The notes: generated by a model not told the origin, from the letters alone. A stretch of 64,000 bases of DNA from Paenibacillus xylanilyticus (GCF_009664365.1 NZ_CP044310.1:2801001-2865000); one strand, 5' to 3'. Shown: positions 1 to 10,111, counted from the first letter of the stretch. Numbers and translations: made by a program.

Positions 1-351
1 ACCTGTATCGAAGAGATCTGGCAGGAGTTCCCGTCGTATACCCAATTCGAGGTTCGTGCTGCACTTGCGAAATGTGGACTGACCACGAAACACATTGAGA
101 GTAAGGTTGCTGTGCTGAGTGGTGGAGAAAAGGCTAAAGTGCGACTGTGCAAACTGATCAACAACGAAACCAACCTGCTTGTACTCGATGAGCCGACGAA
201 CCATCTGGACGTGGATGCCAAGGATGAGCTGAAACGCGCGCTCAAAGCCTACAAAGGCAGCATTCTGTTGATTTCGCACGAACCGGAATTCTATCGTGAT
301 GTTGTGACGGAAACGTGGAACTGCGAATCGTGGACAACCAAAGTATTCTAA
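1..351 (+). CDS. ABC-F family ATPase, C-terminal part (5' end outside window)
   Basis: The frame is open from base 1 and ends with TAA at 351, giving the last 116 residues of a longer protein. The ABC signature LSGGEKAKVRL is followed by LLVLDEPTNHLD (Walker B) and the H-loop ISHEPEFYRDV. The DEPTNHLD form is typical of ABC-F proteins, soluble ATPases that act on ribosomes and carry no membrane domain. The end, WNCESWTTKVF, has no long C-terminal coiled coil, so this is not an Uup-like member. The subfamily (translation factor or antibiotic-resistance type) cannot be decided from this part. Confidence 0.9.
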   Translation, partial: TCIEEIWQEFPSYTQFEVRAALAKCGLTTKHIESKVAVLSGGEKAKVRLCKLINNETNLLVLDEPTNHLDVDAKDELKRALKAYKGSILLISHEPEFYRDVVTETWNCESWTTKVF

Positions 352-379
352 ATTGATGTCGAAATGAAGAGGTGAGACT

Positions 380-439
380 TTGTCGCAATCAGAGAATAAT
401 CCGTTCTGGCCTCATTGGAATGGGTGTCGTACAAGCTGA
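380..439 (+). CDS. Possible 19-residue ORF or gene remnant
   Basis: A TTG at 380 lies about 5 nt after a good ribosome binding site (AGAGGTGAG, around 369-376) and opens 19 codons (MSQSENNPFWPHWNG...) ending in TGA at 439. It starts 29 bp after the ABC-F stop and is followed by the terminator at 467-514, so it could be the last gene of that operon. The strong binding site suggests translation, but the product matches nothing I recognise and may be the remnant of a longer gene. Confidence 0.3.
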   Translation: MSQSENNPFWPHWNGCRTS

Positions 440-466
440 ATTGCTAGCAAGCTCGAACCAATGATC

Positions 467-514
467 AAAAACACGTATTTTGCTTGCGGAAGCAGGCAAA
501 ATGCGTGTTTTTTT
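467..514 (+). terminator. Rho-independent terminator of the ABC-F unit
   Basis: An imperfect inverted repeat (AAAACACG-ATTTTGC... paired with GCAAAAT-CGTGTTTT) closes on a GGAA loop and ends in a run of seven T. It lies downstream of the ABC-F gene and before the next promoter. Confidence 0.8.
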
Positions 515-551
515 GCGTGGTTCTGCGAAAAATGTTCGAGCTGTGATGCGG

Positions 552-581
552 TTGACAGCATCAATAAGGCGATAATATAAT
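552..581 (+). promoter_or_regulatory. Sigma-A promoter upstream of the GH43 gene
   Basis: A perfect -35 TTGACA (552-557) and a perfect -10 TATAAT (576-581) are separated by 18 bp. Transcription should start near 588. The transcript first meets the hairpin at 617-692 with its T-run, then the cre box at 710-723, and the gene at 840. Confidence 0.8.
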
Positions 582-587
582 GCGAGA

Positions 588-700
588 AAGCACTTACATT
601 CACATGACATATGCAAACCTGTTTCACGACTTAGGGCAAAGAAGACACGGTAATCCGTATTGGGATCATTGCACTTAGCGGGGGAGACAGGTCTTTTTTT
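588..700 (+). ncRNA. Structured leader or small RNA ending in a terminator
   Basis: A 9-bp stem (617-625 with 684-692, one G-U pair) closes a domain of about 58 nt and is followed directly by TCTTTTTTT, a terminator-like end. An alternative pairing, AGGGCAAA-AAGAC (633-646) with GTCTT-TTTGCCCT (691-705), would consume the 3' side of that stem and the T-run, so the two folds exclude each other. This is the layout of an attenuator or riboswitch, or of a short RNA of about 110 nt. A few words resemble the c-di-GMP-I riboswitch (AGGGCAAA, TAGCGGGG), but its GACGCAAAGCC block is missing, so I assign no class. Confidence 0.45.
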
Positions 701-709
701 GCCCTGCAA

Positions 710-723
710 TGAAACCGATTTCA
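710..723 (+). promoter_or_regulatory. cre box (CcpA site), 14/14 consensus match
   Basis: TGAAACCGATTTCA fits the cre consensus TGWAANCGNTNWCA at every position and forms the core of an inverted repeat AATGAAA-CCGA-TTTCATT (708-725). It lies about 120 bp downstream of the predicted transcription start, where bound CcpA would block elongation into the GH43 gene. Confidence 0.65.
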
Positions 724-839
724 TTAAACGAAGGAGGTGAAACGCTTACTGCGCGCTGGATACACAGGTAACGCCGAATAACAGCACCGTGTGATCAGGA
801 CCATGCTTTCATTTTCCGAGGCAAAGGAGAGAATGGATA

Positions 840-3800
840 TTGGATAAACTCAGAAAGCCACTCATATTCATGTTATCTGCTACGCTCGTGTTATCTTCCG
901 GACCTTTGATGCTGCCAGGCAAGACATATGCTGATCCTTACAGCATGCCTATTACACTGCTGCAGGACGATTTTTCGGATGGGGATTACTCGGCTTCACC
1001 CGCATGGGACGTAAGCTCAGGTCTATGGGAGGTAAGCTCAGATCCTGCAGACGCATCGAACCAGACGCTTTTTCAGAGCGATACCGGGGAAGGTATTATC
1101 TCCACCGGCGACATTATGTCCGACATGACCGTATCCATGCGCTTTTACACGGGTGATGGTCAGGGATATCCGGGAATGCTGCCGCGGTTTCAGGATAAGA
1201 GCAATTTTTATTATTTTCAAATGCAGGTTCCAGCCAATAAACTCGTTTTCTCCAAGCGGGTGAATGGAGCGGATACCACCTTGAAGTCAGTGGATTATTC
1301 TTTTGCCAAACACACATGGTATACCCTGAAAATCGTGCTGTCAGGACCTTCCATTCGCGGGTACATCGTCGAAAACGGAGCAAATCGCTTGGTATTCGAT
1401 TTGAACGATACGACATACAGTCAAGGCAGCATCGGCATACGAAATCGCTGGCAATCCGTTCATGCAGATGACGTAATCATCGCCGAGCCGCCGCCAGGAA
1501 ATGATGCTGTGCTCACAGCCGATGGGCAGACGTCATCTTCGGTTTCGCTGCAGTGGACCGAGACAGCAGGTGCGACCAGCTATCGCCTGTATCGTTCCAC
1601 CTCGCCTGAAGCGGGATATTCCTTGGTGGCGGATACCGAATCACTCGGTTATGTAGACGATGATTTAATCACCGATACGGTCTATTATTACAAGCTCGCC
1701 TATGAATACGGGGGAATGACGGAATCGTTATGGTCGGCACCACTCGAGGTTCGGACAGCAGCAACCGCACCGCAGGCTCCAGGAGAATTGAAAGCTCTGG
1801 CCCTGAATACATCCAGTGTGAAATTGTCTTGGCCAGCTGTGGATAAGGCAACCGGATACCGTATCGTCCGTTCAGAGGCGGGCAGTGAGCAATATGAGCA
1901 GGTGTACGAAGGGCAGGCACTCACTTACACGGATCAAGGTCTTGCATCCGGCCAAGGCTACAGCTATCGCGTAACGGCGTATAATGCAGCCGGAGAGTCC
2001 GAATATGCAGCTGCAGAGGTGACAACGTACCTGATGGATTCCCCAGCCGAATTTACCGTTTCGGACGTGACCAGTACGTCGATTACCCTTGGGTGGAATG
2101 CGCTCCCCGGTTCGGATGTTACCTATTCCGTATCCAGATCCACCAGTGCAAGTGGGACGTATCAAGAGGTCTATAGCGGCGGGGCTAACACGTTTAACGA
2201 TAGCGGCCTGACAATGGGCACAGGATATTATTATATTCTTCAGGCAACTGTGGATGGTGTTCCTTCTCCTGCATCTGCACCGCTGAGTGCTGCCACAATA
2301 CGCACGAGCTTTACACCGGGCCAGTTATGGCCGGATCTTGGCGGCAAGCCCATCGATGCCCATGGGGCGGGCTTTTTCTACGATGAGCAGACAGATAAGT
2401 ACTATTGGTATGGGGAATATCATACGGGAGGATGGCCTGCCGTTGGTATTCGCGTGTATTCATCGACGGATCTGCTGAACTGGACGGATGAAGGCATGGC
2501 ACTCACGATGATTCAGTCCATGGATGATTTCGAGAATGATCCACTGATTTCCGAATTGTATGCTGGGCGTGAAGATAGGGTGGACATTTGGGCCGATATC
2601 CGTAAAGGGCGAATTATTGAACGTCCGAAGGTGATCTATAATGACAAAACGAAAAAGTACGTCATGTGGGCTCACATGGATGGAGACAAGGATCCCTACA
2701 ACAATAGTGCCAATTACGGAAAAGCACAGGCTGGTTATGCCATTAGCGATTCGCCAACAGGGCCGTTCGTTTACCAAAAGAGCTACCGGATGGACAGAGC
2801 TCCGGAAGGGGAGAAAGATTACTTCCCAAGCGATCGGGGCATGGCACGTGACATGACTTTATTCAAGGACGATGACGGTACGGCATACCTGATCTATTCC
2901 AGTGAGGAAAATCTGACCCTGTATGTTTCTAAACTGAACGAAGATTACAGCGATGTAACAGGTTGGCATAAGCAAGGTCTCACGGATGAGAAAGGCAATC
3001 CGGTACGAGATGCTACGTATCAAGCGGAATATGGCGTCGATTACGTGAGAGTATTCCCTGGTGGACAACGCGAAGCGCCTGCCATGTTCAAGTATCAGGG
3101 GAAATATTACATCTTGACCTCCGGTGCGTCAGGATGGTCCCCGAACGAAAACAAGGTAACGGTGGCGGATAACATTTTTGGTCCATGGTCCACAATGACG
3201 AATCCATTCATACGAACACTGCCGAGCGATCCTGATCCAGGCAAGGCATTCGGCACGCAGACTACATCCGTCATTCCTGTTGACCCGGAAAAAGGGAAAT
3301 TCATTTATGTGGGGGATACGTGGAACGGCGGTAATTTCTCCAATGATGGGGCTAAATACGTGTTCTTGCCGATTGAGTTTGGCATAGGCTCCGATATTGC
3401 GATTCGGTGGTACGACAGCTGGACCCCTGATCTGCTGAATTCCATGGGTAAGGTGGACATCTCCGACCCGCTGCCTGAGGCTGTGCCTCTCGGGAAAGTG
3501 CCTTCTCTGCCAGCAACAGTGAACGTGCGGGATGGAGATGTGCTTGTGCCAACACCAGCCGTATGGACGGTGGATAACCGGGCGATGACTGCAGATGATT
3601 TTGCCAAACCGGGACCGGTTACGCTGCAGGTCACGACACCGGAGTATGGCAACAAGAAACAGGCAGTCCGAGTATATGTCATACCGGAGAACGCACTTTA
3701 TTTCGTGAACAGCGGAGGCTATGAAACGGCAGATTACAAACGAATGGGTGAATTTATGAAAGGTTCGCTAGTCAATTCGGGAACGGCTGACCAGATGTAT

Positions 3801-6038
3801 GCACCGGCGGAAGGACGGAATTGGGGATATCTTAGTGCTGATGCACTGCCATCCGGTTCAGCTGGCGGGGATATCTACTCTACCGTGCGTTATTTGAACG
3901 GTGGCAATGTGAGCAATTCACCCAAGGGCAGCGATCTTACCTATACCTTTGAAGTGCCGAATGGAACTTATGATGTGTACGCAGGATTTAACGATCCGTG
4001 GACCAATACGTCCCGCAGAGCAAACTTCCTGATTAACGGCAATAACACGGGGCCGGTGACGTATACGCCTGCTAATGTCAGATCTCATACAGGTATTGCC
4101 GTTACGGAGAATAAGCTTGAACTGACGGTGCGCAATACGGCATCACAGGACCCGCTTATCAGCTGGATCGTCATCGCCAAGCCGGATGCACCACCACCGA
4201 GGGATAACACGGCCGGGCTGAATGCTGAAATAGCCGATGCAGCGAGTGTTACGCTTCGCTGGGATGCCCAGCTAGGTGCAGCAAGCTACAAGCTCTACCG
4301 TTCGAACAAGGAACAGGGGGAGTATAATATCGTTTACAGCGGTAGTCTTCGGGAATACACCGACAACGGGCTGCGTCTTGGCACGGATTACTATTACAAA
4401 GTGGAGGCCTTTGACGCTTCGGGGCGCACCATTCGCGGTTTATCTGCTGCTTATCTAGTGCGTACCGCTGAAGAGGCCGCTGCTGATGTGGCTGCACGGA
4501 TTACAACCTTGGAGCAGCCTTCTGCAGGCGTCAAGCAGTTAAAACTGCCTGTAGTACCGCAAGGCTTTACTATAAAGATCGCTGTAAGCTCGTTACCATC
4601 CGTCATTCAAACCGATGGAACAATCGTGCCGCCATCCAAGGAAACTGCGGTGACATTGGAACTGGAGGTCACTCGAACCTCGGATGACAGCAAAGCCATG
4701 ACCCAGCCGTTAACGGTGTACATACCTGGGTATACGCCTTCCCCGGGCGGATCCGGCTCGGATGGTTCAGGTGGAAGTTCTAATGGAGGCTCGAGCAATT
4801 CCGGAGGACAACCGGGGTCTGGTACTCCAACACCAGGGAATTCTTCGCCAAAACCTGAATCACAAAAAGATCGTTCCATTCTTGAGTTACAAGGGGTGGC
4901 AGATAAGGATGGGATTGTGCAGACGAAAGTGGATGCTTCTGTAATCCAAGAAGCCTTCCAAGCTGCACCTCTTACAGGTACGGGACTCCGTCAGGTTGAA
5001 CTTCGACAGAAACCTGTCTCAGGTGCAAGCACTTATGAAGTGTCCCTGCCAGCCTCGGCATTGGCGGATCAAGGCGAATCGCGTGTGTTCCAGATCGTTA
5101 CGGAACTGGGAACACTAGAGCTCCCTGCGACGCTGTCAACAGAAGACTTGGCAGGCCGCGAACTGGCTAAGGTGCGAATCATCCGCATGGAGCTGTCAAA
5201 AACAGTCGCCGATCAACTCGGAACGCAGCATGGAGTACGCCTTGAACTCGTTATGGATGGAGATGCTTGGCCAGATACACATGGGCTGAAGCTTCACCTG
5301 CCTTACCTACCGCTGTCAGGTGCAGAGCGAGACCGAATTGTATCGTTCGCGTTGAATGCGAGCCATGTGGCAGCCCCGTTGCCGCAAAGCCGTTACGATC
5401 AAGAGAAGAGGGAGGTAGCATTCCCCGTAGCGTCGGCAGCAGGAAATTATGCAGCCGTATCTGTGCAGCAGAAATTCACAGATATTGCCGATGTGCCATG
5501 GGCCAAGAATGCATTGGAGGCACTGGCTGTCCGCGGCATCGTGGATGCAGCTGAAAACGGCAGCGAACGGCAATTACATCCGAAACAGGAGATGACGCGC
5601 GGTCATTACGTGCAGTGGCTGATTACGGCACTCGGCTTGAATGGTGCGTCTGCCATTCCGTTCTCGGATGTAAGTACTGACGCTTCGTACTACGAAGCTG
5701 TTAATGCCGCTCGTTCGCTTGGCATTACTGACGGCACGGGAGATGGGCAATTTAAGCCCGAAGCCACCATCACCCGTCAGGAAATGATCACGCTGACGGT
5801 AAGAGCACTGCAGGTTGCAGGATTCGTCGAACCCGAATCGGTTTCCACGGATAACCTCGCTCGCTTCCGCGACGCATCTGCAATCCGTTCATATGCCCGG
5901 GACAGTGTGGCCATTTTAGTGGATCTGGGTATCGTTAGCGGGTACAACGGCGAGGTCAAGCCGCTTGCCGAAGCGACCCGTGCTGAATCGGCTGCGCTTG
6001 TGTACGCAATGATGGACAAATTGGTGTGGCCCAACTGA
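840..6038 (+). CDS. Secreted SLH-anchored multidomain GH43 glycosidase (exo-beta-1,3-galactanase-like)
   Basis: 1732 residues, TTG start 9 nt after AAAGGAGA. Domains in order: signal peptide (1-31), a lectin-like region (about 40-215), three fibronectin type III repeats (about 220-490), a GH43-type catalytic domain (about 495-870), an Ig-like segment, a galactose-binding-like module (about 955-1110), another FnIII, a Gly/Ser linker (about 1300-1340) and three SLH repeats (about 1545-1732) that would hold it on the cell wall. The catalytic domain begins IDAHGAG rather than with the usual GH43 aspartate base. WYGE (E526), D671, REAPAMF (E745) and GTQTTS (Q807) fit the exo-beta-1,3-galactanase subgroup, in which a glutamine is thought to replace the base. 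The likely substrate is the galactan backbone of arabinogalactan, which is an inference. A cre box lies upstream and a terminator follows. Confidence 0.85.
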   Translation: MDKLRKPLIFMLSATLVLSSGPLMLPGKTYADPYSMPITLLQDDFSDGDYSASPAWDVSSGLWEVSSDPADASNQTLFQSDTGEGIISTGDIMSDMTVSMRFYTGDGQGYPGMLPRFQDKSNFYYFQMQVPANKLVFSKRVNGADTTLKSVDYSFAKHTWYTLKIVLSGPSIRGYIVENGANRLVFDLNDTTYSQGSIGIRNRWQSVHADDVIIAEPPPGNDAVLTADGQTSSSVSLQWTETAGATSYRLYRSTSPEAGYSLVADTESLGYVDDDLITDTVYYYKLAYEYGGMTESLWSAPLEVRTAATAPQAPGELKALALNTSSVKLSWPAVDKATGYRIVRSEAGSEQYEQVYEGQALTYTDQGLASGQGYSYRVTAYNAAGESEYAAAEVTTYLMDSPAEFTVSDVTSTSITLGWNALPGSDVTYSVSRSTSASGTYQEVYSGGANTFNDSGLTMGTGYYYILQATVDGVPSPASAPLSAATIRTSFTPGQLWPDLGGKPIDAHGAGFFYDEQTDKYYWYGEYHTGGWPAVGIRVYSSTDLLNWTDEGMALTMIQSMDDFENDPLISELYAGREDRVDIWADIRKGRIIERPKVIYNDKTKKYVMWAHMDGDKDPYNNSANYGKAQAGYAISDSPTGPFVYQKSYRMDRAPEGEKDYFPSDRGMARDMTLFKDDDGTAYLIYSSEENLTLYVSKLNEDYSDVTGWHKQGLTDEKGNPVRDATYQAEYGVDYVRVFPGGQREAPAMFKYQGKYYILTSGASGWSPNENKVTVADNIFGPWSTMTNPFIRTLPSDPDPGKAFGTQTTSVIPVDPEKGKFIYVGDTWNGGNFSNDGAKYVFLPIEFGIGSDIAIRWYDSWTPDLLNSMGKVDISDPLPEAVPLGKVPSLPATVNVRDGDVLVPTPAVWTVDNRAMTADDFAKPGPVTLQVTTPEYGNKKQAVRVYVIPENALYFVNSGGYETADYKRMGEFMKGSLVNSGTADQMYAPAEGRNWGYLSADALPSGSAGGDIYSTVRYLNGGNVSNSPKGSDLTYTFEVPNGTYDVYAGFNDPWTNTSRRANFLINGNNTGPVTYTPANVRSHTGIAVTENKLELTVRNTASQDPLISWIVIAKPDAPPPRDNTAGLNAEIADAASVTLRWDAQLGAASYKLYRSNKEQGEYNIVYSGSLREYTDNGLRLGTDYYYKVEAFDASGRTIRGLSAAYLVRTAEEAAADVAARITTLEQPSAGVKQLKLPVVPQGFTIKIAVSSLPSVIQTDGTIVPPSKETAVTLELEVTRTSDDSKAMTQPLTVYIPGYTPSPGGSGSDGSGGSSNGGSSNSGGQPGSGTPTPGNSSPKPESQKDRSILELQGVADKDGIVQTKVDASVIQEAFQAAPLTGTGLRQVELRQKPVSGASTYEVSLPASALADQGESRVFQIVTELGTLELPATLSTEDLAGRELAKVRIIRMELSKTVADQLGTQHGVRLELVMDGDAWPDTHGLKLHLPYLPLSGAERDRIVSFALNASHVAAPLPQSRYDQEKREVAFPVASAAGNYAAVSVQQKFTDIADVPWAKNALEALAVRGIVDAAENGSERQLHPKQEMTRGHYVQWLITALGLNGASAIPFSDVSTDASYYEAVNAARSLGITDGTGDGQFKPEATITRQEMITLTVRALQVAGFVEPESVSTDNLARFRDASAIRSYARDSVAILVDLGIVSGYNGEVKPLAEATRAESAALVYAMMDKLVWPN

Positions 6039-6070
6039 CAAAGCAATATAATGAAGTAGAAGAAGAGAAG

Positions 6071-6112
6071 GCTTACTAAGATCTGGATTAATGGTCTTAG
6101 TAAGCTTTTTTT
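6071..6112 (+). terminator. Terminator of the GH43 gene
   Basis: Perfect 11-bp inverted repeat (GCTTACTAAGA / TCTTAGTAAGC) with a 13-nt loop, followed by seven T. Confidence 0.9.
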
Positions 6113-6151
6113 GCATGACCATAAATGAAGTGAGTTCGTACATATTGTTCC

Positions 6152-6215
6152 TTTATCAGCGAAACTGATAAATGTTATAAAATGATTGAAATTGACCCCC
6201 AACACCCGGTGTGTT
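6152..6215 (+). promoter_or_regulatory. Putative cysJI promoter with two inverted repeats
   Basis: TTATCA (6153-6158) and TATAAA (6176-6181), 17 bp apart, form a plausible promoter. A perfect 8-bp inverted repeat TTTATCAG-CGAAA-CTGATAAA (6152-6172) fills the region between them. A second near-perfect repeat AACAC-CCGGT-GTGTT (6201-6215) lies just after the expected start of transcription. Sulfite reduction genes are normally controlled by sulfur supply, so one or both are probably operators. I cannot name the regulator. Confidence 0.5.
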
Positions 6216-6288
6216 AGGTTCTAGAGAGTAGAATTAAATTTGATCATTTTAGTAGGAATTAAAATTGAAGCAATGCGCGAGGTGGCAA

Positions 6289-8127
6289 ATGGTGGAACTT
6301 CAAGTTACAAACAGCCCATTTAATCAGGAACAGGTTGAGCTGCTCAACCGTCTTATTCCTACATTGAACGATTCACAAAAGACTTGGCTTAGCGGATATT
6401 TAACAGCTATTCAGGGGATTGCAGCAGTAGCGGCCGGAACAGGTGCAGCACCGAACGTACAGGCGGAAGCGGTAGCGGCTGTCAGTGTACCTCCAGCTTC
6501 CCGGGAAGTGACGGTACTCTACGGATCCCAAACAGGGAACTCCAGCGGATTATCGAAGAAGCTGGCTAAAAAATTGGAAGAGCAAGGTCTTCAGGTGACG
6601 TTATCATCCATGGGAGATTTCAAACCGAACGGACTGAAAAAAATTGAGAATCTGCTCATTGTTGTCAGTACTCACGGTGAAGGCGAACCGCCGGATAATG
6701 CGATTCCGCTTCATGAGTTCCTGAACAGCAAACGCGCTCCGAAGCTTGATGGATTAAAATATTCCGTGCTGGCGCTGGGCGATACGTCGTACGAGTTCTT
6801 CTGCCAAACTGGCAAGGATTTCGACCAGCGTCTGCAGGAGCTTGGTGGTACGCCAATTGTTCCTCGTGTAGACTGTGACGTTGATTTTGACGAAGCGGCT
6901 GCGGAATGGATGAATGACGTTCTTGCCTCCCTTAGCAGCACGCCAGCGACGGCGGGCACCCTATCCAGCGAAGCTGTTGTCGCTGCGGTGAGTGGCGGGG
7001 AATCCGAATACAATCGGACCAACCCATTCAAGGCAGAAGTGCTGGAGAATCTTAATCTGAACGGCAGGGGATCAGACCGTGAGACTCGTCATATCGAATT
7101 GTCCCTGGAAGGTTCCAATCTGGACTACGATCCGGGAGACAGCCTGGGTGTATTCCCGGAAAATCATCCTCGCCTGGTAGATGAGCTGATTGCAGCCATG
7201 GGATGGAATGCCGATGAACGTGTAACGGTGAACAAATCCGGTGAGCAGGTATCGGTATATGAAGCGTTGCTGCGCTATTTCGAAATTACTGCTGTGACCA
7301 AACCTGTAGTCCAGGAGCTTGCAAAACTAAGTCCTGACAGTGGACTTGCCGATTTGCTTGCAAATGACGCCGAGTTCCGCAATGTTATGAACAGCTGTGA
7401 TCTGCTGGATCTGGTACAGGATTATAATCTGAAGGGCATACCGGCGGGAGAATTTGTCGCCGTTCTTCGTAAAATCCCTGCACGCTTATATTCCATCGCC
7501 AGCAGTTCGAAGTCATTCCCGGATGAAGTACATCTTACGGTGCGTACGGTGCGTTACGAAGCGCGCGGAAGAGAGCGTTATGGAGTTTGTTCAGTTCATC
7601 TCGCAGAGCGGATTGAGGCAGGAGACAGCCTACCCGTGTACATTCAGCATAACCCGAACTTCAAATTGCCGGAGAACCCGGATGCCCCAATCATCATGAT
7701 CGGGCCTGGAACGGGAGTAGCCCCATTCAGATCGTTCCTGGGTGAGCGTGAAGAAACGGGCGCGCAGGGCAAAACGTGGTTGTTCTACGGGGATCAACAT
7801 TTTCTCACGGATTTCCTATATCAAACGGAATGGCAGCGCTGGCTCAAAGACGGCGTTCTCACCAAGATGGATGTGGCCTTCTCTCGGGATACGGAGCATA
7901 AGGTATATGTTCAGCACCGGATGCTGGAGAATAGCAAAGAGCTGTATCAATGGCTTCAGGAAGGCGCAGTCATTTATGTATGCGGTGATGAGAAAAAAAT
8001 GGCGCATGATGTTCATGGCGCACTTGCTACCATTCTTGAACAAGAGGGCGGTTTGACTTCTGAGCAGGCTTCGGAGTATCTGACTAGGTTGCAACAGGAA
8101 AAACGTTATCAGCGGGACGTGTATTAA
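6289..8127 (+). CDS. cysJ: Assimilatory sulfite reductase (NADPH), flavoprotein subunit
   Basis: 612 residues. It passes electrons from NADPH through FAD and FMN to CysI for reduction of sulfite to sulfide. The flavodoxin-like FMN domain (about 60-205) shows [12 protein letters not shown] and [12 protein letters not shown]. The FAD/NADP domain (about 235-612) shows RLYSIASSS, the glycine-rich [13 protein letters not shown], and the family ending [13 protein letters not shown] start at ATG 6289, which has GAGGTG at good spacing and gives [15 protein letters not shown], matching the Bacillus CysJ N-terminus; an in-frame TTG at 6265 adds eight residues. cysI follows after 49 bp, so the two form an operon. 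Confidence 0.97.
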   Translation: MVELQVTNSPFNQEQVELLNRLIPTLNDSQKTWLSGYLTAIQGIAAVAAGTGAAPNVQAEAVAAVSVPPASREVTVLYGSQTGNSSGLSKKLAKKLEEQGLQVTLSSMGDFKPNGLKKIENLLIVVSTHGEGEPPDNAIPLHEFLNSKRAPKLDGLKYSVLALGDTSYEFFCQTGKDFDQRLQELGGTPIVPRVDCDVDFDEAAAEWMNDVLASLSSTPATAGTLSSEAVVAAVSGGESEYNRTNPFKAEVLENLNLNGRGSDRETRHIELSLEGSNLDYDPGDSLGVFPENHPRLVDELIAAMGWNADERVTVNKSGEQVSVYEALLRYFEITAVTKPVVQELAKLSPDSGLADLLANDAEFRNVMNSCDLLDLVQDYNLKGIPAGEFVAVLRKIPARLYSIASSSKSFPDEVHLTVRTVRYEARGRERYGVCSVHLAERIEAGDSLPVYIQHNPNFKLPENPDAPIIMIGPGTGVAPFRSFLGEREETGAQGKTWLFYGDQHFLTDFLYQTEWQRWLKDGVLTKMDVAFSRDTEHKVYVQHRMLENSKELYQWLQEGAVIYVCGDEKKMAHDVHGALATILEQEGGLTSEQASEYLTRLQQEKRYQRDVY

Positions 8128-8176
8128 TCCGGAAATACCGGATGAGTCACCCGCAGAGACGAGAGGAGAAAGCAGC

Positions 8177-9898
8177 ATGGCTTATAATAACTTACTGAAT
8201 CCGCAGCGCGCCAATAGTGATGTGGAAGATATAAAGATCAAAAGTAATTACTTGCGCGGCAGTCTTACCGAAACACTGGCGGACCGTATTAGCGGTTCGA
8301 TTCCGGAGGATGACAACCGGCTGATGAAGCATCACGGTAGCTATATGCAGGATGACCGTGATCTGCGCAACGAACGAAACAAGTCGAAGCTTGAGCCAGC
8401 TTACCAGTTCATGCTGCGTGTACGAGCTTCGGGCGGAATTGTCACTCCTGAGCAATGGCTCATGATGGACCGAGTCGCCCATAAATATGCTAACGGAACC
8501 ATTCGCTTGACTACACGTCAGTCTTTCCAGCTTCATGGTGTATTAAAATGGGATCTCAAAAACACGATTCGTGAGGTGAACGATTCCCTGCTGAGTACAC
8601 TTGCGGCATGTGGAGACGTGAACCGGAACGTGATGTGTAATCCGAACCCGAATCAGTCGGATGTGCACGCAGAAGTGTATGAGTGGGCTTGTCAGGTGAG
8701 TAACCATCTGGATCCACGTACTCGCGCATATCATGAGTTGTGGTTGGATGGAGAGAAAGTCATCGATACCGGAGCGAGTGACGAGGAAGTGGAACCAATC
8801 TACGGCAAAGTATATTTGCCGCGGAAGTTCAAGATCGGGATTGCGGTTCCTCCATCCAATGATGTCGATGTATTCTCACAGGATCTTGGGTTTATCGCCA
8901 TCGTCGAGAACGGCAAGCTGCAGGGATTCAACGTGTCGGTCGGCGGCGGAATGGGGATGTCGCATGGTGATCCGAAGACATATCCACAAGTATCCAAAGT
9001 CATCGGCTTCTGCACACCGGAGCAAATGATTGATGTTGCGGAGAAAACGGTCATGATTCAGCGGGACTATGGTGATCGTGCCGTACGCAAGCACGCACGT
9101 TTCAAATATACCATCGATGACCGCGGGCTCGCCTGGTTCGTAGATGAGTTGACGAGCCGCCTGGGCTGGAGCTTGGAAGCAGCGCGTGCTTACCATTTTG
9201 ATCATAACGGAGATCGTTACGGCTGGGTCAAAGGCAGCAATGGTAAATGGCATTATACGTTGTTTATCCAAAACGGACGGGTAAAAGATATCGACGGCTA
9301 TCCGCTTATGACGGGATTGCGTGAAATTGCGAAGATTCATAACGGCGATTTCCGGCTGACAGCCAACCAAAACCTGATTATCGGGAACATCAGCAGTCAG
9401 AAGAAGAAAAAAATCGAAGCACTGATTCAGCAGTATAATCTTACAGATGGCGCTCACTATTCGGCTCTGCGCCGGAGCTCCATGGCGTGTGTGGCACTTC
9501 CTACCTGTGGTCTGGCCATGGCAGAGTCCGAGCGCTACCTGCCGTCCTTGATCGACAAGCTGGAACCTGTCCTGGATGAAGCAGGGCTGAGAGACGAAGA
9601 GATCGTCATTCGTATGACTGGATGCCCGAATGGTTGTGCACGCCCAATGCTCGCCGAGGTTTCATTTATCGGGAAGGCTCCGGGCAAATACAATATGTAT
9701 CTGGGCGGCAGTTTTACGGGTCATCGTCTGAACAAGCTTTACAAAGAAAATATTGGTGAAGCAGAGATCCTGGATACGTTAACTCCGATGGTGCATCAGT
9801 ATGCGAGAGAACGTCATGAAGGGGAACATTTCGGTGATTTTGTTATTCGTGCCGGTTATGTGCCTGAAGTGCTGGACGGCCAGCAGTTTCATGCCTGA
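8177..9898 (+). CDS. cysI: Assimilatory sulfite reductase, hemoprotein subunit
   Basis: 573 residues, the normal length. It carries siroheme and a 4Fe-4S cluster and reduces sulfite to sulfide with electrons from CysJ. The cluster cysteines are visible as CVALPTC (C438, C444) and GCPNGC (C483, C487). Substrate-contact motifs [10 protein letters not shown] and [10 protein letters not shown] are present. The ATG has GAGAGGAGAAAG upstream. A terminator follows 18 bp after the stop, so the unit is just cysJI, with no siroheme synthesis or sulfate activation genes alongside. Confidence 0.97.
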   Translation: MAYNNLLNPQRANSDVEDIKIKSNYLRGSLTETLADRISGSIPEDDNRLMKHHGSYMQDDRDLRNERNKSKLEPAYQFMLRVRASGGIVTPEQWLMMDRVAHKYANGTIRLTTRQSFQLHGVLKWDLKNTIREVNDSLLSTLAACGDVNRNVMCNPNPNQSDVHAEVYEWACQVSNHLDPRTRAYHELWLDGEKVIDTGASDEEVEPIYGKVYLPRKFKIGIAVPPSNDVDVFSQDLGFIAIVENGKLQGFNVSVGGGMGMSHGDPKTYPQVSKVIGFCTPEQMIDVAEKTVMIQRDYGDRAVRKHARFKYTIDDRGLAWFVDELTSRLGWSLEAARAYHFDHNGDRYGWVKGSNGKWHYTLFIQNGRVKDIDGYPLMTGLREIAKIHNGDFRLTANQNLIIGNISSQKKKKIEALIQQYNLTDGAHYSALRRSSMACVALPTCGLAMAESERYLPSLIDKLEPVLDEAGLRDEEIVIRMTGCPNGCARPMLAEVSFIGKAPGKYNMYLGGSFTGHRLNKLYKENIGEAEILDTLTPMVHQYARERHEGEHFGDFVIRAGYVPEVLDGQQFHA

Positions 9899-9916
9899 TT
9901 GAATTGCGTTCGTTAG

Positions 9917-9943
9917 AAGAGCATTCCTGCGGGAATGCTCTTT
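9917..9943 (+). terminator. Terminator of cysJI
   Basis: Inverted repeat AAGAGCATTCC / GGAATGCTCTT with a TGCG loop. The T-run is short. Confidence 0.75.
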
Positions 9944-10111
9944 GTGCTAGATTCGTTGATTGAACTGGTATTCGGCGAAGCTCGTAATACATTAGGAAAT
10001 CGAAGTATATTTGGGAGGGAGCCGAAAGGTTAATGAAAGGCCGAATGACGTTTCAGACTTCATCTGATGACCGTTTGCTATGAAACATTACCATTATTTC
10101 GTCATACTGAA

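Noticed and set aside
588..700. c-di-GMP-I riboswitch call for the GH43 leader
   Set aside because: Only AGGGCAAA and TAGCGGGG resemble the class; the essential GACGCAAAGCC block and second helix are missing.
734..780. GGAGGTGA with a following GTG frame in the GH43 leader
   Set aside because: The GTG lies inside the binding site itself, so no spaced start exists; probably chance or mRNA-stabilising.
4607..4879. 90-codon minus-strand frame inside the GH43 gene
   Set aside because: Proline/glutamate-rich shadow of the Gly/Ser linker codons on the other strand.
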